A stretch of DNA of 64,000 nt from positions 1 through 64,000 of the IMG/VR virus record IMGVR_UViG_3300020183_000041. One strand, written 5' to 3'. A model generated the notes under the pieces. It did no database searches, was not told the origin of the DNA, and saw nothing but the letters and a program-made list of their open reading frames with translations. Made by a program: the position numbers and the translations under genes. Positions 53,825 to 63,415 of this stretch are shown here, piece by piece (within the stretch, counting starts at the first letter, position 1; each line of letters begins with the position of its first letter). The DNA is from a virus.

Positions 53825-54395
53825 TTTGTGTTTTCCAATACCAGATTGCTATACCTACTGCGTCAACAATATCGTCATCACCAAAGTCCAACTCATCCGT
53901 GTTAAAGTATTCTTCAATTATAACACGAACTCTTCTTTTTCTTTCTTCTTTTTTTTTCAATTCAATATTTTTTTTACGACCATCATTAGATAAAATTTCT
54001 TTATCTTTTGTTGTTAGGTTTTTATAACCAACACCACTTCTCCAAACTAGAGGACTAACATCAAAAACGCGCTTGCAAGAAAGAGAAGTAATACCCCAAG
54101 TGTAGCCAATAATATAAGAAAGAAGCCTGCTGGTTTGAAAATTTTGAATATAAACTGATTGCTCTATAATACAAACATCTGGATTATATAATTTACAAAT
54201 ACCGGAAATACCTATTTTTATTTGAGAAAATTTTTCTTCAATTGAAGCACTTTTTAAAAAAGAAATTTTATCAGATTTAATCAATCTGATTTTTTCCCCG
54301 TCGCGTTCTGTAATGCACCAAGCAAGAGAGTGTGAAGCTGGATCAACGGAAAGAATACGATTAACTTTGTCTTTTTTTAAATAACCCAAGGCCAT
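53817..54395 (-). CDS. RuvC-like Holliday-junction resolvase
   Basis: 192 residues, RNase H fold. ILSVDPASHSLAWCI gives the first Asp, CIIEQSVYIQN the Glu, and FGDDDIVDAVGIAIW the last Asp pair. A basic insertion (KKNIELKKKEERKRRVR) sits before the last motif. It would cut branched DNA before packaging or in recombination with the RecA-like protein (56942-57856). Confidence 0.82.
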   Translation of the reverse strand: MALGYLKKDKVNRILSVDPASHSLAWCITERDGEKIRLIKSDKISFLKSASIEEKFSQIKIGISGICKLYNPDVCIIEQSVYIQNFQTSRLLSYIIGYTWGITSLSCKRVFDVSPLVWRSGVGYKNLTTKDKEILSNDGRKKNIELKKKEERKRRVRVIIEEYFNTDELDFGDDDIVDAVGIAIWYWKTQNG

Positions 54396-54397
54396 AC

Positions 54398-54706
54398 CTA
54401 TACTTCGCCTCTAAGTTTTTTTTCATCCCAACCCCAAGAAACAAGTCTTTTTATATATCTCTCTTGCTTACAGGATTCACAAACATCTTCTTTATTATAT
54501 GAAGACAATATAGTTGTGCAATTTTTTGTCTTGCATATTCTTTTTTTATTTTTATTATTTTTTTTTGCGTGATAGGCTTCAAGTAATTTTTTGTTAGTTA
54601 CAATTTTCCTACATTCTGCGCTACAGTAGATCGAGTTATATACTTTTGCTATAAAAACTTTACCGCAATCTTCGTTTTTACAGAATCTTTTCTCTTCATT
54701 GAACAT
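54398..54706 (-). CDS. Double zinc-finger protein (102 aa)
   Basis: CKNEDCGKVF...YCSAEC and CKTKNC...CESC give two four-Cys zinc sites; basic linker (KKNNKNKKRI). Likely nucleic-acid binding. Stands between the nuclease genes. Confidence 0.65.
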   Translation of the reverse strand: MFNEEKRFCKNEDCGKVFIAKVYNSIYCSAECRKIVTNKKLLEAYHAKKNNKNKKRICKTKNCTTILSSYNKEDVCESCKQERYIKRLVSWGWDEKKLRGEV

Positions 54707-54724
54707 TTAAATATTTTTAGCATC

Positions 54725-55474
54725 CTAGAAAGACTCTTCATCCGATACTGAATTAACTCCATCTTCACCCCAACACATATTTGCAAGATCGCAAGCAACA
54801 CAGTTAGCAGACGATCTCTTATATGGTTGTTTAGGTATTTTCTTATCCAAGAAGTTAGTATAGATTTTACTATACTTAATAAATAGTTTACCAATAAATT
54901 CGTTGTCGCGTTCTATATAAATGGGTAAAATTTCTTGATTATTCTTATTCTCATAAATAACATAACCACTTGGTAAGTCCAAGCATTTCATATATATTTG
55001 AGCCTGTCTATAATGCTCATCTTTAGGCTTATTATACAATTGCCGATAATGGAAGCCTTCTGAAGAAATTGACTTAAGCTCAATTAATTTATGCCCATAC
55101 CAGTCAATTATTCCGTCAGCAGTCCCCTCAATCGGAGGATTCTTATAAGTAATGGGAATTTCTTCATCAACAAGAATACCCATTTCTCTAAAATAACCAT
55201 AAAGCCTTTCATGGACAGCGTGACCATTGTCAAAAATACGGTATGTCTGGGGCTTAAAAGAGGCCTGAACATCTGCGCCTTCAAAAAGATAATACCAGTA
55301 TCTCGCACATTGGTTTGTATAACTTGGATGAAACCCATTTACTTTTTTATGAGTTACGATATTCCTTTTAATCAAATGGTCATCAATAGCGTCCTGGAGT
55401 GATACTTCTATTTTTTGTTCTGATATTTCGTCTTTAATTGGATTTTTTAATTGTTTAAGAGATTTTAACATCAT
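54725..55474 (-). CDS. Cas4/RecB-like PD-(D/E)xK nuclease
   Basis: 249 residues. GTADGIIDWYGHKLIELKS holds the D...ExK active site, HYRQAQIYMKC the QhxxY motif, and Cys near the N-terminus (NQCARYWY) plus CVACDLANMC at the C-terminus could bind an Fe-S cluster as in Cas4/AddB types. A 5'-end-processing exonuclease in phage recombination is likely. No cas genes or CRISPR array are seen. Confidence 0.82.
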   Translation of the reverse strand: MMLKSLKQLKNPIKDEISEQKIEVSLQDAIDDHLIKRNIVTHKKVNGFHPSYTNQCARYWYYLFEGADVQASFKPQTYRIFDNGHAVHERLYGYFREMGILVDEEIPITYKNPPIEGTADGIIDWYGHKLIELKSISSEGFHYRQLYNKPKDEHYRQAQIYMKCLDLPSGYVIYENKNNQEILPIYIERDNEFIGKLFIKYSKIYTNFLDKKIPKQPYKRSSANCVACDLANMCWGEDGVNSVSDEESF

Positions 55475-55785
55475 ATAACCTTTGCTGCTATTTTAAGTGC
55501 GTTAATATTCTCCAATAGGGCTTCATACATTGTTTTCCATACGTCATTTACAAACTTATCTTGTTCTGACATAGAACTAGATTTACGTTTAAAAGCCTGA
55601 GATTTAATAATCATCATAGTTCTGTAACCAGAAAGTTTATTAAGATATTTAATTGCTTGCATTCCTACATAATGCTCTGGATGGTCAATAATATCTTCAA
55701 TTATTTTTATGCATTCAATAAATTCTTCTGCTCTGTCTCCCATTTGTTTAGAGAGCCATTCTGTATCTACAAGAATATCTGGCAT
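55471..55785 (-). CDS. Unknown helical protein (104 aa)
   Basis: FIECIKIIEDIIDHPEHYVGMQAIKYLNKLSGYRTMMIIKSQAFKR. Familiar from phage recombination operons but unnamed. ATGA overlap with the nuclease gene. Confidence 0.57.
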   Translation of the reverse strand: MPDILVDTEWLSKQMGDRAEEFIECIKIIEDIIDHPEHYVGMQAIKYLNKLSGYRTMMIIKSQAFKRKSSSMSEQDKFVNDVWKTMYEALLENINALKIAAKVI

Positions 55786-55800
55786 CTATGTCTCCATTTT

Positions 55801-56100
55801 TTATTCATATTCTGATCCTTCAATAAGTTCTTTTAAAACATTCCAATCAATAATTCCAACCTTTATATCGGAATCTTCGCCTAGAACAACGGAAATAAGG
55901 GGATGTTTATAATTAGATTTCCAGGCATCTTTGCGAAGTTTAATCCATGCATCCCTGGTAAGAGTAAATGTCTTGCCATTATGTTTATAATCAATAACAA
56001 ACTGATTCATTGTTGCATCCCCTTTTTTAAGACCCCTGCCTGAATTTTTTACAGGTTTAGCACGATCACGTTTGGCTTCTTCTTTTTCGGTTCTTTTCAT
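55801..56100 (-). CDS. Unknown basic protein (99 aa)
   Basis: Starts with a basic helix (EKEEAKRDRAKPVKNSGRGLKKGDA), then VIDYKHNGKTFTLTRDAWIKLRKDAW, ISVVLGEDSDIKVGIIDWNVLKELIEG. The N-FxxDxKH...FxLxxxxWxKLxxDA pattern is seen in phage nucleic-acid proteins; the single Asp-Lys-His could be nuclease-like, but this is not certain. Confidence 0.55.
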   Translation of the reverse strand: MKRTEKEEAKRDRAKPVKNSGRGLKKGDATMNQFVIDYKHNGKTFTLTRDAWIKLRKDAWKSNYKHPLISVVLGEDSDIKVGIIDWNVLKELIEGSEYE

Positions 56101-56101
56101 T

Positions 56102-56209
56102 TTAATTAATTTCTGTATCTGAAGATTTAGATATTTCTTTATGAAGTTGATAAATATTATATGTGACCATTACAACAATAGATATTATTAGTATCAATAG
56201 AATTAGCAT
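56102..56209 (-). CDS. Membrane microprotein (35 aa)
   Basis: ATG 56209 with AAAAGG 9 bases upstream. MLILLILIISIVVMVTYNIY followed by a polar tail. One membrane span; longer frame has no site. Unknown. Confidence 0.5.
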   Translation of the reverse strand: MLILLILIISIVVMVTYNIYQLHKEISKSSDTEIN

Positions 56210-56222
56210 ATATTTAACCTTT

Positions 56223-56504
56223 TTACACTGTAGAGGCGTACTTGTACACCGCTTCCTTTGCCCAAAGATAAGCATCTCCATTTTTTTTAATTTCAATATT
56301 TTCATATGGAACAGCTATTCTTCGGTATAATTCCATTTTAGCGCATTCAATAGCGCCAATAATTGAATTGATTGTACTATATGACAATCCTTTTTTTTCA
56401 AGGTAATCATCACATAATGCAGTAATTATAAAATTCAATTCTCCTTCATTTTCAACACCTCTTTCTGGGATTTGGTGTCTAATTTCTTCTTTTATATAAG
56501 GCAT
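56223..56504 (-). CDS. Conserved phage protein (DUF6899-like)
   Basis: 93 residues. MPYIKEEIRHQI, GELNFIITALCDDYLEKKGLSYSTINSIIGAIECAKMELYRRIAVPYE and KNGDAYLW follow a family pattern common in phages and some bacteria. No known activity. It ends at a TGTAG near 56223. Confidence 0.68.
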   Translation of the reverse strand: MPYIKEEIRHQIPERGVENEGELNFIITALCDDYLEKKGLSYSTINSIIGAIECAKMELYRRIAVPYENIEIKKNGDAYLWAKEAVYKYASTV

Positions 56505-56511
56505 AAAACTC

Positions 56512-56922
56512 CTATGCTGGGTAGTGCGTAATTATATAATCAACAGCCTCATCTAATGTTGGAACAATTTTTGTAGCCATGTATTTCATATATATACGAT
56601 TTTTATTATCATTTGGACAAATTACAATGATTGGCTGATTATGCATCTTGGCCCAAGCCATTTCAAAATCTGTACCAATATAAGGTCTATTTTCTAGAAT
56701 ATATTCCACTAATAATAAATCTGAGCGTTCTTGCATAAAAATATTTTTTTGTGCAATCTCTTCTGGAGACATATATTCATGCTCTGGTATTGCTGTTGGG
56801 TCGTAGACGTTATATTCAAATTGTTGCAATTTAAAGCCAGCGTCTTTGCGCCATACTGTTGCAAAACTCCCTACGTGGTCAATAGCCCCAGCAAGATATA
56901 CAGTAGTTTTTAAACGAACCAT
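56512..56922 (-). CDS. Nucleoside 2-deoxyribosyltransferase-like protein
   Basis: 136 residues. TTVYLAGAIDHVG, AQKNIFMQERSDLLLVEYI and GTDFEMAWAKMHNQPIIVICP match the Rossmann-like NDRT/DUF4406 family (GTxxExxWA is the active-site signature). It may swap or remove bases of deoxynucleosides or monophosphates, fitting the nucleotide-salvage set of this phage. Confidence 0.78.
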   Translation of the reverse strand: MVRLKTTVYLAGAIDHVGSFATVWRKDAGFKLQQFEYNVYDPTAIPEHEYMSPEEIAQKNIFMQERSDLLLVEYILENRPYIGTDFEMAWAKMHNQPIIVICPNDNKNRIYMKYMATKIVPTLDEAVDYIITHYPA

Positions 56923-56941
56923 TTATATTCCAGACACCTTT

Positions 56942-57856
56942 CTATGTAAGTATGCTTTTTGAGATCTGAAGTCTATCATGGTCGCTCAGGTCAATTGAAG
57001 AGAGACCGTTCCATTTTTTATCACCATAGTTGTACCAAGCACCACGACGTTGAATAATATCCATTTCAATAGCAATATCTATTAACTCACGAACTATATC
57101 TATTTTCCCTTCTTGTGGAAGAACATAGTAATAACCGCTCGCTCCAATAGTAGGAATTTGTTTTGTCTTTTCAATTGTCCACACCGCTCTCTGAGAGGTG
57201 ATAGTGTTGGTGTCATCTCTTTCCATTTCTTTCTGCGACATAGAAAGAAATAGTTTAATAATATTATGCATATTGTGATGGACAGTATTGCCCATCTTTG
57301 CTTTTGTTACCGCATACATACCGCTAAGATCGACGGTTTGATGGGCAATAAAAAGCATCAAATTACGTTCTTTATGCAGATAGTTAACAAGTTTTTGCAA
57401 TAAGAAACCTTGAGATCTTGACTGTAGACCCATCGCCTTGCCGCCTTCGGGCTTGTCATAAAACTCTTCTTTGATGATGTTCGAAAGTGAATCAAACAAG
57501 AAAATATGTTTTTCAACATCATTATTTAAATACTGGTGAATGGACTTCATAATCTCTTCAACAATTGTTGATTGAACAACAACAATATCACTTACATCAA
57601 TACCGCATTTTTGTGCATATTCATCATTATATGAATATTCAGAATCCACAATGACTGGACGGTAGCCCCTTGTTTGAGCCTCTGCCAGAATCCTAAATGA
57701 CATTGTAGTTTTACCTACAGATGGGGTCCCCCAGAATAAATGAGTTGCACCAGTATTTAATCCACCACCTAAAGCTCTATTTAAACCAATGCTTGGTGTT
57801 GGGATTACCTCATGCACAGGCATGAGATCGCCTTTGCGTTTATCTACTAATAGCAT
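56942..57856 (-). CDS. RecA/UvsX-like recombinase
   Basis: 304 residues, AAAGGAG site before ATG 57856. ALGGGLNTGATHLFWGTPSVGKTT gives Walker A (43-51), PVIVDSEYSYN the next beta strand, IFLFDSLSNI Walker B, and LMLFIAHQTVDLSG the sensor motif with a RecA-like Gln. Strand-exchange ATPase for phage DNA recombination and repair. Next to DnaE. Confidence 0.85.
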   Translation of the reverse strand: MLLVDKRKGDLMPVHEVIPTPSIGLNRALGGGLNTGATHLFWGTPSVGKTTMSFRILAEAQTRGYRPVIVDSEYSYNDEYAQKCGIDVSDIVVVQSTIVEEIMKSIHQYLNNDVEKHIFLFDSLSNIIKEEFYDKPEGGKAMGLQSRSQGFLLQKLVNYLHKERNLMLFIAHQTVDLSGMYAVTKAKMGNTVHHNMHNIIKLFLSMSQKEMERDDTNTITSQRAVWTIEKTKQIPTIGASGYYYVLPQEGKIDIVRELIDIAIEMDIIQRRGAWYNYGDKKWNGLSSIDLSDHDRLQISKSILT

Positions 57857-57888
57857 TTCTCTCCTTTTTTGATGTTTTAATTATATCT

Positions 57889-60800
57889 TTATACATTTTT
57901 TAATCCTTTTCTTTCAATATAGTCATCAATAGAAATAATTCCGCTGTCGCTTTCAATCTTGTATGAATCAAGTCGAGTAAGTGCATTCTGATCCTCAATC
58001 TTTTCAAGCCGTGCTGCAAACCATGTATTTGTATTTAACAGGTGCCTAACCTTTTTAAGTGTATTGGGGAATACGACAACCTTGAAAATTCGTTTTCCGT
58101 CCCAGCAATAAAGGTTTGCCATTTCTTTCTTGGTGGATGTGATGAATTTTCTCATATTAAAGACATACATTAGTGTTTTTTCATCTTCAACATAGCCTAA
58201 TCCTGTGTTGTGTAACCAGCCATATTCATGGTCATCATGCTTTTTCCAGAGCATTGCTAAATCATAAAGAGTCGTACCGTAATATTCATAGGCATCACAG
58301 AAATCATGCAATGTGCGATCACCAATCAATGCATAAACATAATCCCTTGTGGCAAGCTCTGTATTTCTATCCGCAAATACGGTTGATGATCCGGAATTAT
58401 CCTCAAACTCAATGCGAAGATATTGGGGGGTCTTTTTGGTGGAGCGCACAACGGCTTTTACCAACGTCAATGGCGAAGCCGTTTCATGAAAGTCTACAAG
58501 TTTGCCAACGAATTCGTCCATCTCATTCGGTTCAGCGTTGCTATTCAATGAGAACCCCAAAACGGGCAGATAGTACTTCTCATGGTCATATGACGATATA
58601 TGGCCCAATGAGCAGAACGCTCCGACTTTTTCTAAGTTTTCTCGCACGTTTGCACGCACCGAAGTCTTTTTACATCTATTGACAAATTCTTCATAAGAAT
58701 TAAAAGGACGCTTTGCAAATATTTCTTGAATTGCCGATTCACCACAAAGGGCAACGTTAGACAATCCAAACTGGATGTATTCTTCATCACCATTCATTCC
58801 AACAGAAAAGTATTCATTTGATGTATTTATATCAGGGGGAACAATCTTAACCCCAATACGCTGGGCTTCCATAAGATAAGCAGTAATCTTATCACCTGCT
58901 GTTTCATTGTAAAGCATCGACCAAACGAATTCAAGAGGGTAGTTTATTTTCAGCCACATAGTCTGGTAAGACAACATAGAATAAGCGACCGCATGGGACT
59001 TGTTAAACATATAGAGGGCTGCAAGCTCAAACTCAGACCAGATTTTTTTTGCCTCTGATTTAGAGATATATTGATTATTTACAAACTTCTCTTTGAATTC
59101 ATCAAAGCCAGCAGCATCACGCTTCTTACCAATTATCTTTCTAAGCCTATCTGCTTCTGACCACGAAAACCCCGCCATAACGACAGCCATTTGCATTAAC
59201 TGTTCTTGAAAAATGACTGTGCCGTATGTTTCTCTAAGGATATCTTGAACAATCGGATGAGGATACCTTGGCTTCTCAATACCTTTCTTGCAATCAATAT
59301 ATCTTTGACCCTGTGACAATAAAGCACCTGGTCTAACAAGAGCGTTAGAAACAACTAAGTCATTAAAATTATCAATACCCATCCGCTCAATTAGATTGCG
59401 GTAGGCGGCAGCATCTGCTTGGAAAATGCCAACAGTATTGCCTTCATTAAAGTTTAAATAAACATTTGAGTCATCTAAAGAAAGAGATTGCTGTGTAACA
59501 TCTATACCACGAAGTTCTTTGATCTTGGCAATGCAGTCTTTTATAACAGAAACCGTTTTAAGACCCAAAATATCAATCTTGATTAACCCGACAGACTCTG
59601 CGTCTTCCATATCGAACGCTGTAACAATAGACCTGCCCTCTCCGTTAGTATCCTTTTTTGTTTCTACGGGGCAGACACTACTAAGAGGTATCGATGAGAC
59701 AACCATTCCAGCAGCATGGACACCTGCATTTCTAATCCGACCCTCAAGTTTCTTTGCAATTTTTGGAATATCAGGATACTTGGAACAAAAGACCTTGCCT
59801 TTTGGTGAACTCTCTAGTTCTTCAAGTGTTTCAAAGTAAGGAGTGATGTTATTAATTTCCTCAAATGGAACCTGATAAACGCGAGATATGTCTTTAATTA
59901 CAGACTTTGGTTTAAATGTTCCATATGTCGAAATTGCAGCAACGTTATCATGACCCCATTTATCTCTTAGATAGTTCCTTACCTCTGTTCTACGCTTATC
60001 CTCAAAGTCTAAGTCAATGTCTGGATAGTCATTTCTTTCTGGATTAATAAATCTTGAGAACAGTAGGCCATACTTAATAGGATCTACTTTTGTTATGTCC
60101 AACAGGTAGGCAAGGACAGAACCACCAACAGAGCCTCGACCCGTCCCTCTGCCAATGTGATTATTATCAGCCCACTTAACAAGATCCCAAACAATCAAGA
60201 AATAGTCAGAAAAACCAAGCTGTTCAATTATTTCCAATTCTTCATTAAGACGAGTTTTGTATTCATCTCCAAGCTTTTGGGTCTGAATTGTAAATTCCGC
60301 AACCTCACGAAGATAGTGATTAGAATCAAGAACTTTAGAATACTTAGGCAATAAATTTCTTTTTGTTATGATCTTTGCTGTGCACTTGTCAGCAACTTCC
60401 ATTGTATTTTCTAAATACTCCTGATCATCAAATCCAGATTCTGTAAACCATGAGTAAACAGTTTCTGCATCTGCAACATATGGATTGATCTTGTCAAACC
60501 GCAAAAACCGTTCTGGGTACATAGCATTGATTTTGTCAATAATGTCTGCATTTTTATCATGGATAATACTCAAATTATTCCGAGCAACACGCACATCACC
60601 AGCATTAAGACTGGGGTACTGAGAAACCATCAATAGAACCTCTTCTGTTCCCCGATCTTCATGGGATGGGAAATGGCAATCAGCAGTTGCTACAACCTTT
60701 TTGTTATAAGCATCAGCAAGAGATATTAATGACTCATTTAGAGACTTGGGATTCCATGCTTGGATTTCATAGTAAAAATCATCACCGAATATTTTAATGA

Positions 60801-61278
60801 ATTTTTCTGATAGAGCCTGGGCTTTAGCAAAGTCATTTGCTTCTATTGCTTTAGATATTGCTCCACCCATGCAACCAGAAAGAGCAATAATGTCATTATC
60901 CACCACCTCTGACAGCAGATCGAAATCAACTCTTGGCCTATAATAAAAGTTCTTTGTCCAGCCAATCTGTGATATTTTAAATAACTTCTCAAGACCGGCA
61001 TTGTTCTTAGCCAATAGAATTAAATGAAACCGTTCGTATTTTGTTTGAGAATCTGAATTAACAGATGGAACAAAATAAGCCTCAACACCAAATAATGGTT
61101 TTACCCCGTGTTTTTCACAGGCACTTTGGAACTTTAATACACCACCCATTGTGCCGTGGTCTGTTATTGCTGCTGCATACTGACCGTTGGTACTTGTAAT
61201 TTTTGCTATTTCAGTTGGTGTTGACATTCCATCAAGCAAGGAATATTCGCTATGGCAATGAAGATGGACAAAATCCAT
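57889..61278 (-). CDS. dnaE: DNA polymerase III alpha subunit (DnaE type) with PHP domain
   Basis: 1129 residues, full length. PHP domain starts with VHLHCHSEYSLLDG and has ITDHGTMGGVLKF, GVEAYFVP. The polymerase palm holds GRGTGRGSVGGSVLAYLL and PDIDLDFEDKRR (~413-424) with catalytic Asp pair. The C-terminus has an OB-fold-like region (VRSTKKTPQYLRIEFEDN). It replicates the phage genome. ATG overlaps the previous stop (TAATG). Confidence 0.95.
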   Translation of the reverse strand: MDFVHLHCHSEYSLLDGMSTPTEIAKITSTNGQYAAAITDHGTMGGVLKFQSACEKHGVKPLFGVEAYFVPSVNSDSQTKYERFHLILLAKNNAGLEKLFKISQIGWTKNFYYRPRVDFDLLSEVVDNDIIALSGCMGGAISKAIEANDFAKAQALSEKFIKIFGDDFYYEIQAWNPKSLNESLISLADAYNKKVVATADCHFPSHEDRGTEEVLLMVSQYPSLNAGDVRVARNNLSIIHDKNADIIDKINAMYPERFLRFDKINPYVADAETVYSWFTESGFDDQEYLENTMEVADKCTAKIITKRNLLPKYSKVLDSNHYLREVAEFTIQTQKLGDEYKTRLNEELEIIEQLGFSDYFLIVWDLVKWADNNHIGRGTGRGSVGGSVLAYLLDITKVDPIKYGLLFSRFINPERNDYPDIDLDFEDKRRTEVRNYLRDKWGHDNVAAISTYGTFKPKSVIKDISRVYQVPFEEINNITPYFETLEELESSPKGKVFCSKYPDIPKIAKKLEGRIRNAGVHAAGMVVSSIPLSSVCPVETKKDTNGEGRSIVTAFDMEDAESVGLIKIDILGLKTVSVIKDCIAKIKELRGIDVTQQSLSLDDSNVYLNFNEGNTVGIFQADAAAYRNLIERMGIDNFNDLVVSNALVRPGALLSQGQRYIDCKKGIEKPRYPHPIVQDILRETYGTVIFQEQLMQMAVVMAGFSWSEADRLRKIIGKKRDAAGFDEFKEKFVNNQYISKSEAKKIWSEFELAALYMFNKSHAVAYSMLSYQTMWLKINYPLEFVWSMLYNETAGDKITAYLMEAQRIGVKIVPPDINTSNEYFSVGMNGDEEYIQFGLSNVALCGESAIQEIFAKRPFNSYEEFVNRCKKTSVRANVRENLEKVGAFCSLGHISSYDHEKYYLPVLGFSLNSNAEPNEMDEFVGKLVDFHETASPLTLVKAVVRSTKKTPQYLRIEFEDNSGSSTVFADRNTELATRDYVYALIGDRTLHDFCDAYEYYGTTLYDLAMLWKKHDDHEYGWLHNTGLGYVEDEKTLMYVFNMRKFITSTKKEMANLYCWDGKRIFKVVVFPNTLKKVRHLLNTNTWFAARLEKIEDQNALTRLDSYKIESDSGIISIDDYIERKGLKNV

Positions 61279-61808
61279 TACGACCTTTCAAGGTTTAATT
61301 CATAAAGACTGCCCACACTCGGCAAGTCATCCCAATATTCGCTATTGTACCATGCCCGTCTCAAGACTGCGTTCATATTGTTTTCTTTTAAAAACTCAAC
61401 AAAGAAAGGACTATCTTCTATAAAAATAGAATTTTCATTATCGACATTTGATATAAAAGAATATTTGTTTTCAAAATTAGAATAAATTGGCAATGAACAC
61501 GGTATACGCCAGTCATCAATGTTTTTATTTAAAATACTTTGATGGTCAGGAACATCTCGCTCGCTAACAGCGCATATGTTATGGCCATACAAAAACCAAG
61601 AATTTAATTGATGATAAGCATCTTCAAAACATTTAATATTTTTCCAAAAAATATTTTTTTTTATTATTTTTGAAATAATATCGTCATGCTCATTATTCAA
61701 TATCCAATTTGAATAATCATATTTATCATGACCTTCTTTTTCACAAGCCCTGTCTAAGGTTGCTACTATATCAAAAATAACGCCATCCGCATCAACATAA
61801 ATTTTCAT
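61278..61808 (-). CDS. HAD-superfamily 5'-nucleotidase-like protein
   Basis: 176 residues. Motif I is DADGVIFD (nucleophile Asp6 and Asp8), SERDVPDHQS may be motif II, and FIEDSPFFVEFL motif IV. This layout is that of NT5C/NagD-type nucleotidases found in phages, which hydrolyse (d)NMPs. Fits the dNTP-pool genes. Coupled with dnaE (TAATG). Confidence 0.75.
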   Translation of the reverse strand: MKIYVDADGVIFDIVATLDRACEKEGHDKYDYSNWILNNEHDDIISKIIKKNIFWKNIKCFEDAYHQLNSWFLYGHNICAVSERDVPDHQSILNKNIDDWRIPCSLPIYSNFENKYSFISNVDNENSIFIEDSPFFVEFLKENNMNAVLRRAWYNSEYWDDLPSVGSLYELNLERS

Positions 61809-61826
61809 TAAGACCTCTCAATCTGA

Positions 61827-61855
61827 ATGGGGGGGGGTACCCCCCCCCATTCAAC
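61827..61855 (-). terminator. G/C-tract hairpin
   Basis: AATGGGGGGGGGTACCCCCCCCCATT: a near-perfect palindrome just after the ssDNA-binding-like gene stop. Same kind as those behind the capsid gene and at 36033; no U-run. Confidence 0.55.
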
Positions 61856-61859
61856 AACA

Positions 61860-62510
61860 TCACCAAGTGTCTTTTGTAATTTCACCAGTTGTAAAATATG
61901 CCTGCTGCTTTTCATACGGAAGAGTTAAATACATATTTTCCAAATCGTGCATTGGCAACTTCTTAATATCTTCTGGGGCATCTGCCACAGACAGAGGGAT
62001 TAAACTATAACTGGTGTCTGAAGCAGATGAGCCAGTTCTGGAATACTTATAATACTTATCAGTAATTGTTCCAAATTCCTTAGCATACTCAATGAGTACA
62101 AGCCCAATATGATTTTTGCTAAATGTAGTGTCAAGAACACGCGGTTCCCAAACACCAGGCTCTATCTCAACAGCAATATTAATAAGAAGATGCGGTTTTG
62201 GCTTCCAAGCCTTGTCGTGGACTGACTGTTCCGTTGCCCAGCAACGGTAGTTAAATTTTTCAAGGGAAGAAGTCGATGCCGCTCGCCACTTCCAATTAAT
62301 TGGAGAAGTAACGACTGGAATAGTAATCCCAGTCCCTAACTCTTCATTAAAATTAGTGGAGTCTTCGGTAAGTTCTTGGCGGAAACGAATCTTAAAAGAG
62401 TCGCCAGCGGACAGGGTTAAGTATTTCTTAAACCCAGAACCTTGTTTTGATTGTGATGGTACTGCTGTTTTTTCTAATTCTTTAAGTGTTTTAATGCTTG
62501 AAAATGTCAT
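61860..62510 (-). CDS. Putative ssDNA-binding protein
   Basis: 216 residues from ATG 62510, AAAGGAAAC site. Mostly beta (YLTLSAGDSFKIRFRQELTED, VLIEYAKEFGTIT) with aromatic residues (WKWRAAS, NYRCWATEQS) and C-terminal acid-containing part. Location between primase and dnaE and strong hairpin behind it fit an abundant replication ssDNA-binding protein. No signature motif, so tentative. Confidence 0.55.
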   Translation of the reverse strand: MTFSSIKTLKELEKTAVPSQSKQGSGFKKYLTLSAGDSFKIRFRQELTEDSTNFNEELGTGITIPVVTSPINWKWRAASTSSLEKFNYRCWATEQSVHDKAWKPKPHLLINIAVEIEPGVWEPRVLDTTFSKNHIGLVLIEYAKEFGTITDKYYKYSRTGSSASDTSYSLIPLSVADAPEDIKKLPMHDLENMYLTLPYEKQQAYFTTGEITKDTW

Positions 62511-62520
62511 GTTGTTTCCT

Positions 62521-63414
62521 TTATATGATTTGAATTGTATTCTCAATTGAGAATTGTATTTGTTGTTTTGTCATTTCGCCTGGGTCTTTGCAGCCTTCGG
62601 CTATCTTTGCTTCAGTAATTTTTTTACCTCGACAGAGATCTATTATATCAGAGCGCATGGCAAAACCTGCTTCATCATTGTCTGAAAAAATAATGATGTG
62701 ATCAAAATATCTTTTCAACATTTTTATTTGATTTGAAGACACTTGAGCGCCCAGAGTTGCGACCACGTTGTAATATCCAGCTTGATAAACCATCATTGCA
62801 TCAACAGAGCCCTCAGTAATTATACAAGAAGGGTAATACTTTGCATTTTGTATATTAAACAAAACATCTGCTCTTTTAAATCCCTTATTGTAAAGGTATC
62901 TTGGCTGCTGGTGGTCCATCGTTGCTCTACCAATAAAACCAACTAATTTATAATTAGCATCACGAACTGGAATGACTATTCTTTTTTTAACATCAGAATA
63001 CCCGACTTCAAAATATTCCAATGTTTCTAAGTCTATGCCTCTTTCTACAAACTGGTCGAGAACTTCTATTTCTTCCTTGTTTGAATAGTTAATTAATATA
63101 TTATCTATATCAAGTTCGTTTGAATTTTGTTCTGATTTAAAGCCACGTTCTATTTCTTTTGCAAGAGCAACTGGGTCGATAGCAATATTTTTAGAATAAG
63201 ATTTACCAGTAATTTGACGATAAAGCTGTCTAAAATTACCACGCTTGGCGCAAGATGGATTAAAACACTGCCACAGTCCCGTTTTTTTATTTATATAAAA
63301 AGCAGCACTATTTAAATTCTTATGGAATGGGCAAAAAATATTGAGTTCACTACCACTATCAGTAATAACGTCAATATTATAATTCTTGAATAGTTCAAGA
63401 ATTTGGTTCTCCAT
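62521..63414 (-). CDS. DnaG-type primase (zinc finger + TOPRIM)
   Basis: 297 residues from ATG 63414; a frame to 63498 lacks a site. Zinc finger: CPFHKNLNSAAFYI...WQCFNPSC. RNA-polymerase basic domain, then TOPRIM: IVIPVRDANYKLVGFIGR, CIITEGSVDAMM and IIFSDNDEAGFAMRSD (catalytic Glu and Asp-x-Asp). Makes primers for the phage polymerase; sits next to the DnaB-like helicase. Confidence 0.9.
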   Translation of the reverse strand: MENQILELFKNYNIDVITDSGSELNIFCPFHKNLNSAAFYINKKTGLWQCFNPSCAKRGNFRQLYRQITGKSYSKNIAIDPVALAKEIERGFKSEQNSNELDIDNILINYSNKEEIEVLDQFVERGIDLETLEYFEVGYSDVKKRIVIPVRDANYKLVGFIGRATMDHQQPRYLYNKGFKRADVLFNIQNAKYYPSCIITEGSVDAMMVYQAGYYNVVATLGAQVSSNQIKMLKRYFDHIIIFSDNDEAGFAMRSDIIDLCRGKKITEAKIAEGCKDPGEMTKQQIQFSIENTIQII

Positions 63415-63415
63415 A

